Shown here piece by piece: positions 19,542 to 28,175 of a stretch of 64,000 nt of DNA (its first letter is position 1; each line of letters opens with the position of its first letter). Under the pieces are notes generated by a model that did no database searches, was not told the origin of the DNA, and saw only the letters and a program-made list of their open reading frames with translations. Source of the stretch: Verrucomicrobiales bacterium (GTDB lineage: Bacteria > Verrucomicrobiota > Verrucomicrobiia > Methylacidiphilales > JAAUTS01); the NCBI GenBank assembly GCA_031256975.1, contig JAIRPN010000010.1, positions 1-64,000 of the forward strand. Reading direction: 5' to 3'. The position numbers were made by a program, and so were the translations under genes.

Positions 19542-19903
19542 TCCGGGTTTGTTGCTGGGGTTGAAATGGAGTCATATCCTGTGGGTATGAACGAAGCCCA
19601 AACAGGTATTGGTTAAGGAGAGGGAATATAAATTACAATGAAATATGCGGAAAATCTGAAAAGGCCGTCTTTCGAGGGACTATTAATTTACGTAAAATGT
19701 AATGCAAAATGGTTGTAAAAAACTCCCCAGATAAAAAGGACTTGGAGTATGGGGCGATAGGGGCTGTCCCATGCTCCCGGATAAAGCTCGCGGCGGTTGG
19801 TTTTCCTTCCCCGTCGCGGGTTTTGTTCCGGGGTTCTTTGAAAATTTTGCCAGGGGAAAGGCATGACGCTCGCGTGACACCGAGGACCGAAACAATGTGG
19901 GTG
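19542..19903. other. Non-coding stretch before the minus-strand RHH-like gene
   Basis: AT-rich sequence without convincing ORFs. It holds a CATATCC-TGT-GGGTATG imperfect inverted repeat (19573-19589) that resembles the element at 271-313. A 26-codon ORF (ATG near 19638, with AAGGAG upstream) is possible but has no distinguishing features. Confidence 0.4.
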
Positions 19904-20221
19904 TCATGACCGGATGGCCAGTTCGGCATAAACAGATGCCAGATTAGCCGGTTTCACCAACAACCGCGGCTTAACGGTTGAAGTGAGGGCACTGTTGCGG
20001 ACCGTGGCAGTAGACGTTTGCTTGAATGCCTCGTATTCTTGCAGGGAGACGACCTCGACCAGGAGGTTTAGCCTGACGTTGCGTTCCACGTCGCGGCAAA
20101 GGGCCAGCAGGCCGATGCGGGCCAGATTTTCCGGCGAGACTTCGCTGATCTGCTGGGCCTGTGCCACTGCGGCCCAGTGTTCCTCGCTTAGTTTGATGGT
20201 GATTTTATATGATGTTTTCAT
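19904..20221 (-). CDS. Short RHH-like / hypothetical protein (105 aa)
   Basis: Encoded from ATG at 20221 on the minus strand, divergent from the sulfatase-fold gene with 67 bases between start codons. The N-terminus (SYKITIKLSEEHWAAVAQ) looks like the strand and first helix of a ribbon-helix-helix protein, and the middle segment (LLALCRDVERN.....LVEVV) matches the corresponding part of the 22094-22330 protein (MEALCRYVERYGQL....FEII), so the two are probably paralogues. Function is unknown; a DNA-binding role is inferred only from the shape of the sequence. Confidence 0.5.
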   Translation of the reverse strand: MKTSYKITIKLSEEHWAAVAQAQQISEVSPENLARIGLLALCRDVERNVRLNLLVEVVSLQEYEAFKQTSTATVRNSALTSTVKPRLLVKPANLASVYAELAIRS

Positions 20222-20288
20222 GCAAACCTACCCTAGCACCGGAATCAGAACCTGCCATGTGTTAGTGGCGACGGCACAACGATAATTT

Positions 20289-22088
20289 ATGACTGACACT
20301 GCCACCTCCTATAAAAACATCGCCGTGTTTTGTTGTCTCAACGCGTTAACCGCCATTTTGGCGGTAACCGCTTGTTTCAAGGCTTGCGGCATTGAACTTA
20401 ACGTCTGGGGATTGCTGTTTTCCATTGCCGCCAATTTTGGACATTTTGGAATAATCGCCCTGCTGGTTTTCGGTCTGCTAGCATTGGTTGGTTATTGCGG
20501 CAGGACAGTGACCAAACTTGTAGCCATCCTGCTGTGCACGGCATTGTTATCGGTTTTGGTATTGGATATTTTCGTTTATGTTCACTACCGGACACACTTG
20601 AATCCCGCCTTGCTCGGATTGTTTTTATCGCCTGCGGGCAAGGAATTGGTGACGATGGACACGGCCATGTGGTCGGTGGTGTTTGGGATGCCACTGGGCA
20701 TCGTGCTTTTGGAAATCGGTTACGTCAAGTTGGCTCCGCGTATCCATTTCAAGCCGGTTTTGTTCCTGATCGCGTTCTTCGCCGTATGTGTCCCCGCCTA
20801 CAATCTTATTTTTATCACGGCTAATTTTTACAATTACGCGCCGGTGTTAAGCCGGGCCGAGGCGGTGCCTTATTTGCAGGTGCTGACTGCCAACAAATTG
20901 TTGCGGAAAATGGGATTTAAGGAAAGGGATGCGCAGCGCGTACAAAGTTACACCGGGCACTTGAAGTATCCCGTTGTCCCGCTCCGGTTGCACAACATGC
21001 GGTCAAAGCCGAACATCCTGGTCATTTTAATAGATTCCTGGCGGCCTGACTCGCTTGACCGGCAAACCATGCCGCTGCTTCATCGGCGTTCAGCCAAGGC
21101 GGTTCGTTTCGACCAGCATTTTAGCGGCGGCAATGCGACCCGTTGCGGGGTGTTCGCATTTTTTTACGGCATACCGGCTTCCTATTGGCACAGCTTTCTG
21201 GCAGTAAGCCGAGAGCCGGTGTTGATGAATGTAGCGGCCCGAAACGGCTACGAATTCGCCATTTATGCCTCGGCAAACCTGACCTCGCCGGAATTTGACC
21301 GCACAGTGTTTTCAAGTGTGCCGAATTTAAGGACGGCATCCAAGGGGTCTACCAAAGTGACGCGCGATCTTGACGCGCAAAATGGTTTTCTGGATTTTTT
21401 GGCCAATCGCCAGGAAGACCGCCCATTCTTCGGTTTTATGTTTTATGACGCCCTGCAGGGAATTGAAGTGCCGAAAAACGGGGTGAGTCCATTTCCTACC
21501 GACCTGAAGGTCATGAACTATTTCTCACTGACCAATGACACCAATCAGGAACCAATTCGGAATTTGTACAAAAACGCCGCTTACAACGTGGATTTGATGC
21601 TGGACAGGGTTTTCGAAACCTTGGAACGACAGGGCCTGATGGGAAATACCATTGTCATTGTCAGCGGAGACCATTCGCAGGAACTAAACGATTCCCATAC
21701 CAACAGTTGGGGGCATAACGTCAATTTTTCAAGATATGAGACCCAAGTGCCGTTGCTTGTTTTCTGGCCGGGCAAGACTCCCGCACAATACAGCCACCGG
21801 ACAACGCACCTTGATGTGGTGCCGACGCTGATGCAAAGGGTGTTCAATTGTGAAAATCCCGCAGCGGATTACAGTGTTGGGGCTGACTTGTTTGATGCCG
21901 GCGAAAGACCTTATACGATTCTGGCCAGTTACTCAAAAACGGCAATTATGATTGGTGACGAGGTGTTCGTACTGGATAAATACGGTTTGAATCAAGGCTG
22001 GGACTTGGATTACTCCAAGAAAGCCGACCGCCTGCCGCCCAAGGTGCTAAAGTCCGCCTTGCTGGAAATGCGCCGTTTTTACGAGTAA
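20289..22088 (+). CDS. YejM/PbgA-like inner-membrane sulfatase-fold protein
   Basis: 599 aa. The first ~190 residues contain about five hydrophobic segments; a linker leads to a periplasmic alkaline-phosphatase/sulfatase-type domain beginning at about residue 240 (KPNILVILIDSWRPDSL) with later family features such as SGDHSQEL and WGHNVNF. Length and arrangement match enterobacterial YejM/PbgA (DUF3413 plus sulfatase domain), which controls lipopolysaccharide synthesis; other members of the fold are phosphoglycerol or phosphoethanolamine transferases. The usual catalytic Ser/Thr or Cys position reads as NATRCG, so catalytic competence is possible but unproven. It is flanked by RHH-like genes on the opposite strand and has no obvious operon partner. 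Confidence 0.75.
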   Translation: MTDTATSYKNIAVFCCLNALTAILAVTACFKACGIELNVWGLLFSIAANFGHFGIIALLVFGLLALVGYCGRTVTKLVAILLCTALLSVLVLDIFVYVHYRTHLNPALLGLFLSPAGKELVTMDTAMWSVVFGMPLGIVLLEIGYVKLAPRIHFKPVLFLIAFFAVCVPAYNLIFITANFYNYAPVLSRAEAVPYLQVLTANKLLRKMGFKERDAQRVQSYTGHLKYPVVPLRLHNMRSKPNILVILIDSWRPDSLDRQTMPLLHRRSAKAVRFDQHFSGGNATRCGVFAFFYGIPASYWHSFLAVSREPVLMNVAARNGYEFAIYASANLTSPEFDRTVFSSVPNLRTASKGSTKVTRDLDAQNGFLDFLANRQEDRPFFGFMFYDALQGIEVPKNGVSPFPTDLKVMNYFSLTNDTNQEPIRNLYKNAAYNVDLMLDRVFETLERQGLMGNTIVIVSGDHSQELNDSHTNSWGHNVNFSRYETQVPLLVFWPGKTPAQYSHRTTHLDVVPTLMQRVFNCENPAADYSVGADLFDAGERPYTILASYSKTAIMIGDEVFVLDKYGLNQGWDLDYSKKADRLPPKVLKSALLEMRRFYE

Positions 22089-22093
22089 CGGGA

Positions 22094-22330
22094 TTATTTT
22101 TTGACCTTTGCGGGGAATGAGGATGGCGGCATTTTGCTGCGGGGGATGATTTCAAAGGGAGTGGTCAGTTGCCCGTACCGTTCCACATAGCGGCACAGTG
22201 CTTCCATCGTCAGGTTGACCAAATCGCTTTCAGCGATGCCGGAAAGTTGGTGGATGTGTGCGAGTCGTTTTTTGAGTTCGACGGGAATGCGGGCGGTGAC
22301 TCTGGATTCCTTGGCGTTTTGGGGTTTCAT
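22094..22330 (-). CDS. Ribbon-helix-helix-like small protein (78 aa)
   Basis: Minus-strand gene ending 6 bases after the sulfatase-fold gene (convergent). VTARIPVELKKRL is a typical RHH beta-strand followed by the first helix, and SGIAESDLVNLTMEALCRYVE fits the second helix. It resembles the 19904-20221 protein in its central part. Likely a small DNA-binding regulator or plasmid/ICE-type accessory protein; the target is unknown. Confidence 0.55.
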   Translation of the reverse strand: MKPQNAKESRVTARIPVELKKRLAHIHQLSGIAESDLVNLTMEALCRYVERYGQLTTPFEIIPRSKMPPSSFPAKVKK

Positions 22331-22512
22331 CGGTGGGCATCATGCCGTTTTAGTGAAAAAGGAAAAGCTTTATTTTGACGAATGGCAACGATGTTATCCG
22401 ATGGTATTTAGGTGCCCGAAATCCCGGAAAAGCACTTTTTTGGGCGGAACAAAACCATTGTCATTGAAAAAATTCGCCTGTTTCGCTGTTGAGCAAAATG
22501 CCATTCAATCAA

Positions 22513-22540
22513 TTAATAATCAGGCAGAACACGGTATAGT
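22513..22540 (+). promoter_or_regulatory. Weak candidate promoter for the T4SS operon
   Basis: TATAGT at 22535-22540 lies 16 bases after TTAATA (22513-22518), in the AT-rich gap before the secretion operon. The boxes are poor matches to the sigma-70 consensus; a second TTGACA at 22575 has no matching -10. Listed only because the operon must start near here. Confidence 0.2.
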
Positions 22541-22612
22541 AATTAAAAGTTAGTGAGAAAACGCGCCCGACCCATTGACAAAAACCCGAAAATGTAATTC
22601 CATTGTTACCCG

Positions 22613-22771
22613 ATGGAACACAATGTGATTAATGAAGGCAACGCAAGCGCGACCGAAATGGCGGAGGTTGCCACCGTGATTTGCAAGGAACAACCTCTGC
22701 GGCAGTCGCTGGGCGAAAAACTGGCGGCGGTCTTGCCGACCGGCCGGGAAGGGAACGGGGACCATGAATAA
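22613..22771 (+). CDS. 52-aa small protein at the head of the T4SS operon
   Basis: Missing from the ORF track because it is short. ATG 22613 to TAA 22771 gives MEHNVINEGNAS... ending REGNGDHE. The frame has G/C-rich third positions, and its stop overlaps the ATG of the pilin gene (ATGAATAA), the same overlap style used by the rest of this operon. It is hydrophilic and acidic, with no signal peptide. I do not recognise it; translational coupling to the pilin gene is the best argument that it is real. Confidence 0.45.
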   Translation: MEHNVINEGNASATEMAEVATVICKEQPLRQSLGEKLAAVLPTGREGNGDHE

Positions 22772-23078
22772 AACCGGGGTTTGGATTATTTGCGCGTGGC
22801 TGGTGCTGCAATCCCGCCTGCTGGCCGCCACCGGTTACACTGGCGACGCGCGTAGCGAGTTCAAGGAGGGAATGCTGCTGGTGTTCGAGATCGGCAGCAT
22901 CATCTTCTTCGTGCTGGGGGTATTCGGCATCGGTTACGCCGGACTCAATTACAAAAAGGACGAGGAACAGTCCAAGAAAGCCATGATCGGCTGCGCGATT
23001 GCCGCCGGTTGCGGGTTGATCGGCGCGGCCATCTTCCAGGCTTTCCGCATGGACAACGCGATTATCGCCTTTCGTTAA
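22764..23078 (+). CDS. VirB2/TrbC-like conjugative pilin
   Basis: 104 aa: a signal-peptide-like N-terminus (IICAWLVLQSRLLAA), a short polar stretch, and two hydrophobic segments (IIFFVLGVFGIGYAGL and a Gly/Ala-rich IGCAIAAGCGLIGAAIF) joined by a charged loop. Size, topology and position directly before VirB3 and VirB4 homologues fit the T4SS major pilin. Sequence identity to named pilins is low, as usual, so the call rests on topology and synteny. Confidence 0.7.
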   Translation: MNKTGVWIICAWLVLQSRLLAATGYTGDARSEFKEGMLLVFEIGSIIFFVLGVFGIGYAGLNYKKDEEQSKKAMIGCAIAAGCGLIGAAIFQAFRMDNAIIAFR

Positions 23079-23082
23079 ACTT

Positions 23083-23403
23083 ATGGAACACCTTCGCTAC
23101 ACCCCGACCCATTCCGCCGACGAGAACGCCGGCAGGATTTGGGGTATTCGTAACGAATACCTGCTGATTGCGGTGGGTGGCGGCATCGCCGGCATCTGCG
23201 TGATGATGGTTTGCCACATGGCGCATTGTCCGGTGATCGTTTCGGTGCTGGCCGGCTTGGTGCCGCTGACGCTGACCCTGGTTTACATTTTTACGTTCAA
23301 ACACAACCGTCCGCCGTCCTTTGATCTGGACTGCCTGGAACTGCTGATCCACGGCAACCACTGGGGCCGTCATCCGGGGAAAGGGAAGCATGAGCAATCC
23401 TGA
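23083..23403 (+). CDS. VirB3-like T4SS inner-membrane protein
   Basis: 106 aa with a polar N-terminus, two adjacent transmembrane segments (LLIAVGGGIAGICVMMV, VIVSVLAGLVPLTLTLVYIF) and a charged tail, the VirB3/TraL/TrbD layout. It starts 5 bases after the pilin and overlaps the VirB4 gene by 14 bases. VirB3 anchors pilus assembly at the inner membrane together with VirB4. Confidence 0.7.
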   Translation: MEHLRYTPTHSADENAGRIWGIRNEYLLIAVGGGIAGICVMMVCHMAHCPVIVSVLAGLVPLTLTLVYIFTFKHNRPPSFDLDCLELLIHGNHWGRHPGKGKHEQS

Positions 23404-26065
23404 CGGTTATTTCATGGAGGATTTGCTGGTGTGGCAGGAACTTGACCGGCGCGGGTTCATCGCCAAGGGGTTTGCCTTTGACCCCGCCGATTTCCGCAAT
23501 GCTTCGGTGTCCATGCTGAATGAATGGCAGGAAAAATTATGCCGGATGTTCCGTTCACTGGAACAGGCCGTGCACTTGCAGATCAAATGGTCGGTGGATG
23601 CGAACTACCGGGAGGTGTTGGAATATTACCGGCAGCAGACCGGACTGCTGGTAAAGAACGACTTTACCCGTCTGGTGAGGGAAGAACGCTACCAACGCTA
23701 CTGGCAGGGGATGATTGACCGCAAATTGCGCCGCGAGCGTCTTCATCTGTACCTGGCCAAGGCCATCACCGTCACACCGGACGGGCAACACGATTTAGAG
23801 CAAGATAGCAAGCTCCTGCAAGCTTACGCCAACAGCTTCGCCTTGCATGGCGAAGCATTCAATACCATTGCCGGTGAAATGGCCGCATTGGCTCCCATGA
23901 GCGATGCCGACCATTTCCGGCAACTGGCGTATTTTCTCAATCCGTCATTCCACGGGCGCTTCGACTTCGACCCGCTTGACCAGTTCGACCCGCTGAAAAG
24001 CATCCAGGAGAACTGCTGGCAATCGGAGTGTATTGCCGACAAGGGGGTGTTCAAACTGGATGGTTACTACAACCAGTTAATCGTGTTGAAGCGCCTGCCG
24101 AAACACACCTTCCCCGGCATCATCAACGGGTTGACCAGCCTGCCGTTGCTGGATTATTCCATCACGGTCAATTTGTATCCGCTGCCGGTGCAAAAACTGG
24201 TGGACAAACTGGAGAAGGAAATTGACGCCTTGAAAACCGCCTACCGCGCCCAGGGCAAGCGTTCGATTTTGACCACCATCCAGAAGAAGGAGCAGCAGGT
24301 CACCGAATTGACGCAGGGTTATCACTATCCCTTCAAGATGGATTTTGTGGTGCAGGCGTGGGATGCGGAGTTGCAAAAACTGCAAGCCAAGTGCGGAGCC
24401 ATCAAGGCGGCGATCAACGGCATGGGCGGGGCGCAATACTGGGAGGTGAATCATCCGATCACCGCGAAAAAACTCTGGTACCAGACCTGGCCCGGCTGGA
24501 TACACGGTTCATATCGCGCCCACGCGCTGGACGTCAGCGACGTGCACGCCGCCGATTTGCTTCCCAGTAGCAGCACTTTTTCCGGCCATCTATTGGGAGC
24601 GGAAGCGTTGTATGAGGGTTCCAACCGGAATCTTATCGGGGTGAAAAACTTCATTAATGACACGCCTCAGTCGGCGGTGTTGTTCGGTGACACGGGCGCG
24701 GGCAAATCGGCCTTGTTGTGTGATTTGCTGGCGCAGACCGAACCGTATTACGCCTACACCGTCATCATCGAAGAAGGACTTTCCTACGGCATCTACACGC
24801 AGTTGATGGGAGAAAGACCGATCATCATCCAACCGGACGGCGATTTGACCCTGAATTATTTCGATACGCAAGGCTTGCCGCTGTCGTCATTGCAACTGGC
24901 GACTTGCACGGCCCTGGTGTCGCAGATGGCCGGGAAAATGGCCGATGAGGACAAGCAGAATCTGCGTTCCTCATTGATCTACCAATACATCGATGAGTTG
25001 TACAACGCAGTGTACGAGGACTGGCAGCAGTCGCACAGCGACCTATTGCCTGAAATTGCCCGCCGTGCTTACGCGGTGAATCAATTCCGCCTGAAACGGA
25101 TGCCGGTTGGCAGCACCTACCTGGAAGCGTGGGCGGAGTTGCGGGACTTGTTGGTCGCCAACGATGAATTTGCTTCTGAATTATTGGCAAAGGTTTCGGA
25201 GGAAAACATTTCGCAGATGCTGAAGGATTTTTCCCAGGGGAAAATCATGCGCAACACGGCCCTGGCTTGGTTCAAGCCGGAGGACTACCCGCAGCACACC
25301 CACCTGTATGAAATCATGCGCCATACCCCGATGCGCCAGCATGACAAGAACGTGGTGGGGGACTTGGCTTCACTCCTGGCACCGTGGTGCGCGGGCGGCC
25401 CCTACGGAAAATTATTCGACGGTATCAGCAATTTGTCGCTGACCGGCAGGCTGGCGCATTTTGAACTGGGTTACATTCCCGATGCGGCGAAGGAATTGAA
25501 GGCGTTGGCCGGTTTCCTGATCAGCAACCACATGCGCCAGCACATTGTCACCCTGCCAAGGGGGTTGTGGAAACGGAAGATCGACGAGGAAATGGTGCGT
25601 CGCTTGTCGGTGCCCGGCGCGGAGAAAATCGTCGAGGAAGAATATTCGGGCTTCCGCAAATACAACTGCTGGAACATCTCGGTGATCCAGCAATATGCCA
25701 AGTTCAAGCAGTCGCCTGTCAGGCCGGTGGTGATGGGAAACTCGAAGCAGTTCTTTTTCCTGAAAATGGCGGATCTGGGCGACCTGGAGGATATTTCCCA
25801 TGACGTGGCCCTGCCGGAAATCACCAAGCGGGCCATCAACACCTATCCGTCGCCGGAGAATCTGCCCGCACAGAACCGCTATTCGTCACTGACTTATCTG
25901 CACCGTACCGGTGGCAGACCGGTTTGCGGCACGGTGCATCACCGGGCCAGCCGTCCGATGCTCTATGTGTCGTCCAGCACCGGCGCGGATTTTGACCGGC
26001 GGGCCAAGGCTCTGAAAAGGTATCCCTCGGTGTTGGAGGGGGTGTTGGCGGAGTCAGGCAAATAA
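23390..26065 (+). CDS. virB4: VirB4-type T4SS ATPase
   Basis: 891 aa. A long N-terminal region is followed at about residue 431 by a clear Walker A motif (GDTGAGKSALL). The region corresponding to the family's Walker B and following RARKY...TQ segment is recognisable but altered: RKIDEEMVRRL near residue 730, then EEEYSGFRKYNCWNISVIQQYA and MGNSKQFFFLKM. VirB4 ATPases energise pilus biogenesis and substrate export at the inner membrane. The gene overlaps virB3 and precedes the exported accessory genes. The Walker B core lacks the usual run of hydrophobic residues before DE, which is odd for an active ATPase. Confidence 0.85.
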   Translation: MSNPDGYFMEDLLVWQELDRRGFIAKGFAFDPADFRNASVSMLNEWQEKLCRMFRSLEQAVHLQIKWSVDANYREVLEYYRQQTGLLVKNDFTRLVREERYQRYWQGMIDRKLRRERLHLYLAKAITVTPDGQHDLEQDSKLLQAYANSFALHGEAFNTIAGEMAALAPMSDADHFRQLAYFLNPSFHGRFDFDPLDQFDPLKSIQENCWQSECIADKGVFKLDGYYNQLIVLKRLPKHTFPGIINGLTSLPLLDYSITVNLYPLPVQKLVDKLEKEIDALKTAYRAQGKRSILTTIQKKEQQVTELTQGYHYPFKMDFVVQAWDAELQKLQAKCGAIKAAINGMGGAQYWEVNHPITAKKLWYQTWPGWIHGSYRAHALDVSDVHAADLLPSSSTFSGHLLGAEALYEGSNRNLIGVKNFINDTPQSAVLFGDTGAGKSALLCDLLAQTEPYYAYTVIIEEGLSYGIYTQLMGERPIIIQPDGDLTLNYFDTQGLPLSSLQLATCTALVSQMAGKMADEDKQNLRSSLIYQYIDELYNAVYEDWQQSHSDLLPEIARRAYAVNQFRLKRMPVGSTYLEAWAELRDLLVANDEFASELLAKVSEENISQMLKDFSQGKIMRNTALAWFKPEDYPQHTHLYEIMRHTPMRQHDKNVVGDLASLLAPWCAGGPYGKLFDGISNLSLTGRLAHFELGYIPDAAKELKALAGFLISNHMRQHIVTLPRGLWKRKIDEEMVRRLSVPGAEKIVEEEYSGFRKYNCWNISVIQQYAKFKQSPVRPVVMGNSKQFFFLKMADLGDLEDISHDVALPEITKRAINTYPSPENLPAQNRYSSLTYLHRTGGRPVCGTVHHRASRPMLYVSSSTGADFDRRAKALKRYPSVLEGVLAESGK

Positions 26066-26097
26066 TTTTTAGGAACAATCAAACCAAAGGACAGAAG

Positions 26098-27018
26098 ATG
26101 AAGAAGATAATCGGAAAATTACTGGCCGCGCCCCTGTTGGGCGCGGCGTTAAGCGCCAACGCATGGGCCGGGGGCTGGACCAGCGTCAGCGGCACGGGGC
26201 AGGCGGCCAGCGACGGGTTGTTGCTGGTCACTTCCAACTGGAACACCACCCTCACCGGGGCGATTTCCACGGACGGCAGCACCTACACTCAGCGCTTTGA
26301 AGTGTCCAAGCGTGACGAATACGGGCAGGGCTACACCAGCGCGACCATGCCGGTGTGCAAGGACGAATACTGGAAAATCACCGGCGCCAAAAGCGTCTGG
26401 TTTTTCAAGCTGGAAGGCAGCGACGGCGCGGACGGGCTGGACGGCCAGGTGGCGGTGATCGAGACGGCAGTCAACGATTTGGAGCGTGAAATTGACCGCA
26501 TCCAGGACGACATCAATGCCATCGGCGGGGGCCTGGATGCGATCAACGGCAATCTGGCCGGACTGGGCAATGACCTGGCTTCCATCAGGAGCGAGTTGAT
26601 TACCTACGGCGACACGCTGGTCTGGTTGCAGCAGCAGTTAAGTGATTTACAGAATCAGGAACAGTCCCATGTCGCGGACTTGCAGGAAAAAATCGACGCC
26701 TTGACGGTGACGATGGACGGATTGCGTGACGAGGTAAATGGGCAGATCGTGGCGCTGACCAAGCGGCTGGACGGTTTTGACAGCCGGTTGACCGACTTGG
26801 AGCAAAAAGTCGCTACGCAAGGTTCCGGCAAACAATCCTCCTCCGACTGGTGGGGCAAGGCGGGGGCCGGTCTTGGCGTGGCCGGGGTTGGCATTGCGGT
26901 CGGGCATTTGGTTTCGGACGAAGACAATGCGGATGAAAAAGAGCCGGCAGAAGGTTGCGGTGCTCCCGTGCCCGCCGCTCACACCCGTCCGGGCTATCAG
27001 GAAGCTACCGGGAATTAA
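26098..27018 (+). CDS. Exported coiled-coil protein of the T4SS operon
   Basis: 306 aa. A Sec signal peptide (MKKIIGKLLAAPLLGAAL...AWA) is followed by a Gly/Ser/Thr-rich globular part with two Cys, a short collagen-like GSDGADGLDG segment, then ~130 residues of heptad-pattern coiled coil (IETAVNDLEREIDRIQDDI..., LTKRLDGFDSRLTDLEQKV), and a small Gly/Ala hydrophobic patch (AGAGLGVAGVGIAVGHLV) near the C-terminus. I know no T4SS subunit with this build. Its place between virB4 and virB5-like genes suggests a periplasmic stalk, adhesin or pilus-tip component. The Asp-rich collagen-like run plus coiled coil resembles phage tail-fibre and trimeric adhesin architecture. Confidence 0.75.
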   Translation: MKKIIGKLLAAPLLGAALSANAWAGGWTSVSGTGQAASDGLLLVTSNWNTTLTGAISTDGSTYTQRFEVSKRDEYGQGYTSATMPVCKDEYWKITGAKSVWFFKLEGSDGADGLDGQVAVIETAVNDLEREIDRIQDDINAIGGGLDAINGNLAGLGNDLASIRSELITYGDTLVWLQQQLSDLQNQEQSHVADLQEKIDALTVTMDGLRDEVNGQIVALTKRLDGFDSRLTDLEQKVATQGSGKQSSSDWWGKAGAGLGVAGVGIAVGHLVSDEDNADEKEPAEGCGAPVPAAHTRPGYQEATGN

Positions 27019-27020
27019 CA

Positions 27021-27428
27021 ATGACTGTTCCACGATTTTTACCCCTGTTGCTGGTGGTGCTGTCCCTGGCCGCGTGTTCCAGCCGTGCCTTGTACGATAC
27101 GGCGGGAGCCGGGGCGGGGGCGGTGATTGCCAACCAATTGAGCGACGGCGACGCGATGATGACCGCCGTCGGCGCGGGCGGCGGGGTGTTGGCCTCGGAG
27201 TTGTTGCAGGGCGCCGCCGAGAACGGGCGACGGGAACAGTACAACCGGGGCTATGACCGGGGCGCGTCGGACGCCGCCAAGCGGATGTACTGGGTGACGC
27301 AGAATTTGCAGCAGCCCGATGCCAGGCGGGAAACGAAACTCCGTTATTACACCTTTCCGGCGGGCGGCATGGCGGCGGACGGCGTGAACGAACAACCCTA
27401 TGAGGTGACCGTGCCGGTGGAGGAATAA
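27021..27428 (+). CDS. Small lipoprotein with glycine-zipper-like segment
   Basis: 135 aa from ATG 27021, two bases after the preceding stop; the track's 26955 start lies inside the upstream gene. The signal peptide ends in a lipobox (LSLAAC, Cys19). Next comes a Gly/Ala repeat region (TAGAGAGAVIANQL, MTAVGAGGGVLASELL) typical of glycine-zipper outer-membrane lipoproteins, then a charged C-terminal half. Similar small lipoproteins serve as VirB7 or entry-exclusion proteins in conjugation operons; I cannot tell which applies here. Confidence 0.7.
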   Translation: MTVPRFLPLLLVVLSLAACSSRALYDTAGAGAGAVIANQLSDGDAMMTAVGAGGGVLASELLQGAAENGRREQYNRGYDRGASDAAKRMYWVTQNLQQPDARRETKLRYYTFPAGGMAADGVNEQPYEVTVPVEE

Positions 27429-27431
27429 ACC

Positions 27432-28166
27432 ATGCACTATTTTTTATCAACGATGGCGGCCTTGTGGCTGGCTGGCAATTTATTGCATGCGCAATATGCC
27501 ACCAGCGACGCGTTGACCCACGCCTTGATTGAGCAAAAGACTGCCCAGGATTTGGACAAATGGGCTGAACAACTGGCCCGGATGAACGACCAGTTGACAC
27601 AGGGAAAACGGATCATTGACCTGACCGGCGACCCGGCGCAGGCGGTCGGGGCCGTGGGTGCGGTGGCGGGCGTAGACCCGACCGTCAAATCCGGTGTCAC
27701 CTCGTCACTGGCGTCCCTGCAAAAGAGTATCAATGCCGGACAATCCTTGTACTGGAACGGCAACGGCTTGTACCAACAGTTGCCCAATACCTTGCCGGAT
27801 GGCGGGAAAATCACCCGCGACCTTGACTCGTACAAGTCAATCGCCGCCTTTGAAAACACTTATGACCGTTATGTGCTGGGAGCGGACAAGTTGCAGGGGG
27901 CACGGGACAAATTGCTCAGGGATATCGAGGTGACCCAGTCGCTTGCCGTTACCACCGAGAGCCAGCAGCGTGAGAAGCAGGCAAAGCTTGCCGTGCAGCA
28001 GGCACAGTTGGCGGCCTTGGACCAGGAACGGGCACGGCTTTATGAGGAAGCGGCAATCCAGAAAGCCGCCAACGACGAGCAACGCATCAAGCAGGAACAG
28101 GCGCAGCGCGAGGGCAACCACAGCGAACGGCAAAACTTCTGGGAACAACAGGCACAGCAGAATTAA
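27432..28166 (+). CDS. VirB5/TrbJ-like periplasmic T4SS protein
   Basis: 244 aa with a signal peptide (ending near LLHAQ) followed by a mostly helical, Gln/Ala/Lys-rich sequence with long amphipathic helices (YDRYVLGADKLQGARDKLLR, AALDQERARLYEEAAIQ). This is the composition of TrbJ/VirB5 proteins, which sit at the pilus tip and contact recipient cells. Position immediately before a TrbL/VirB6-like gene supports the call. Confidence 0.65.
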   Translation: MHYFLSTMAALWLAGNLLHAQYATSDALTHALIEQKTAQDLDKWAEQLARMNDQLTQGKRIIDLTGDPAQAVGAVGAVAGVDPTVKSGVTSSLASLQKSINAGQSLYWNGNGLYQQLPNTLPDGGKITRDLDSYKSIAAFENTYDRYVLGADKLQGARDKLLRDIEVTQSLAVTTESQQREKQAKLAVQQAQLAALDQERARLYEEAAIQKAANDEQRIKQEQAQREGNHSERQNFWEQQAQQN

Positions 28167-28175
28167 GCCAATGAT

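Noticed and set aside
19638-19718. 26-codon ORF (MKYAENLK...) after an AAGGAG
   Set aside because: Too short and too far from the ribosome-site-like sequence to support as a gene.
26647-27600. 317-aa minus-strand ORF over the T4SS lipoprotein genes
   Set aside because: Pro/Arg-rich shadow of two well-supported plus-strand genes with lipobox and signal peptide.
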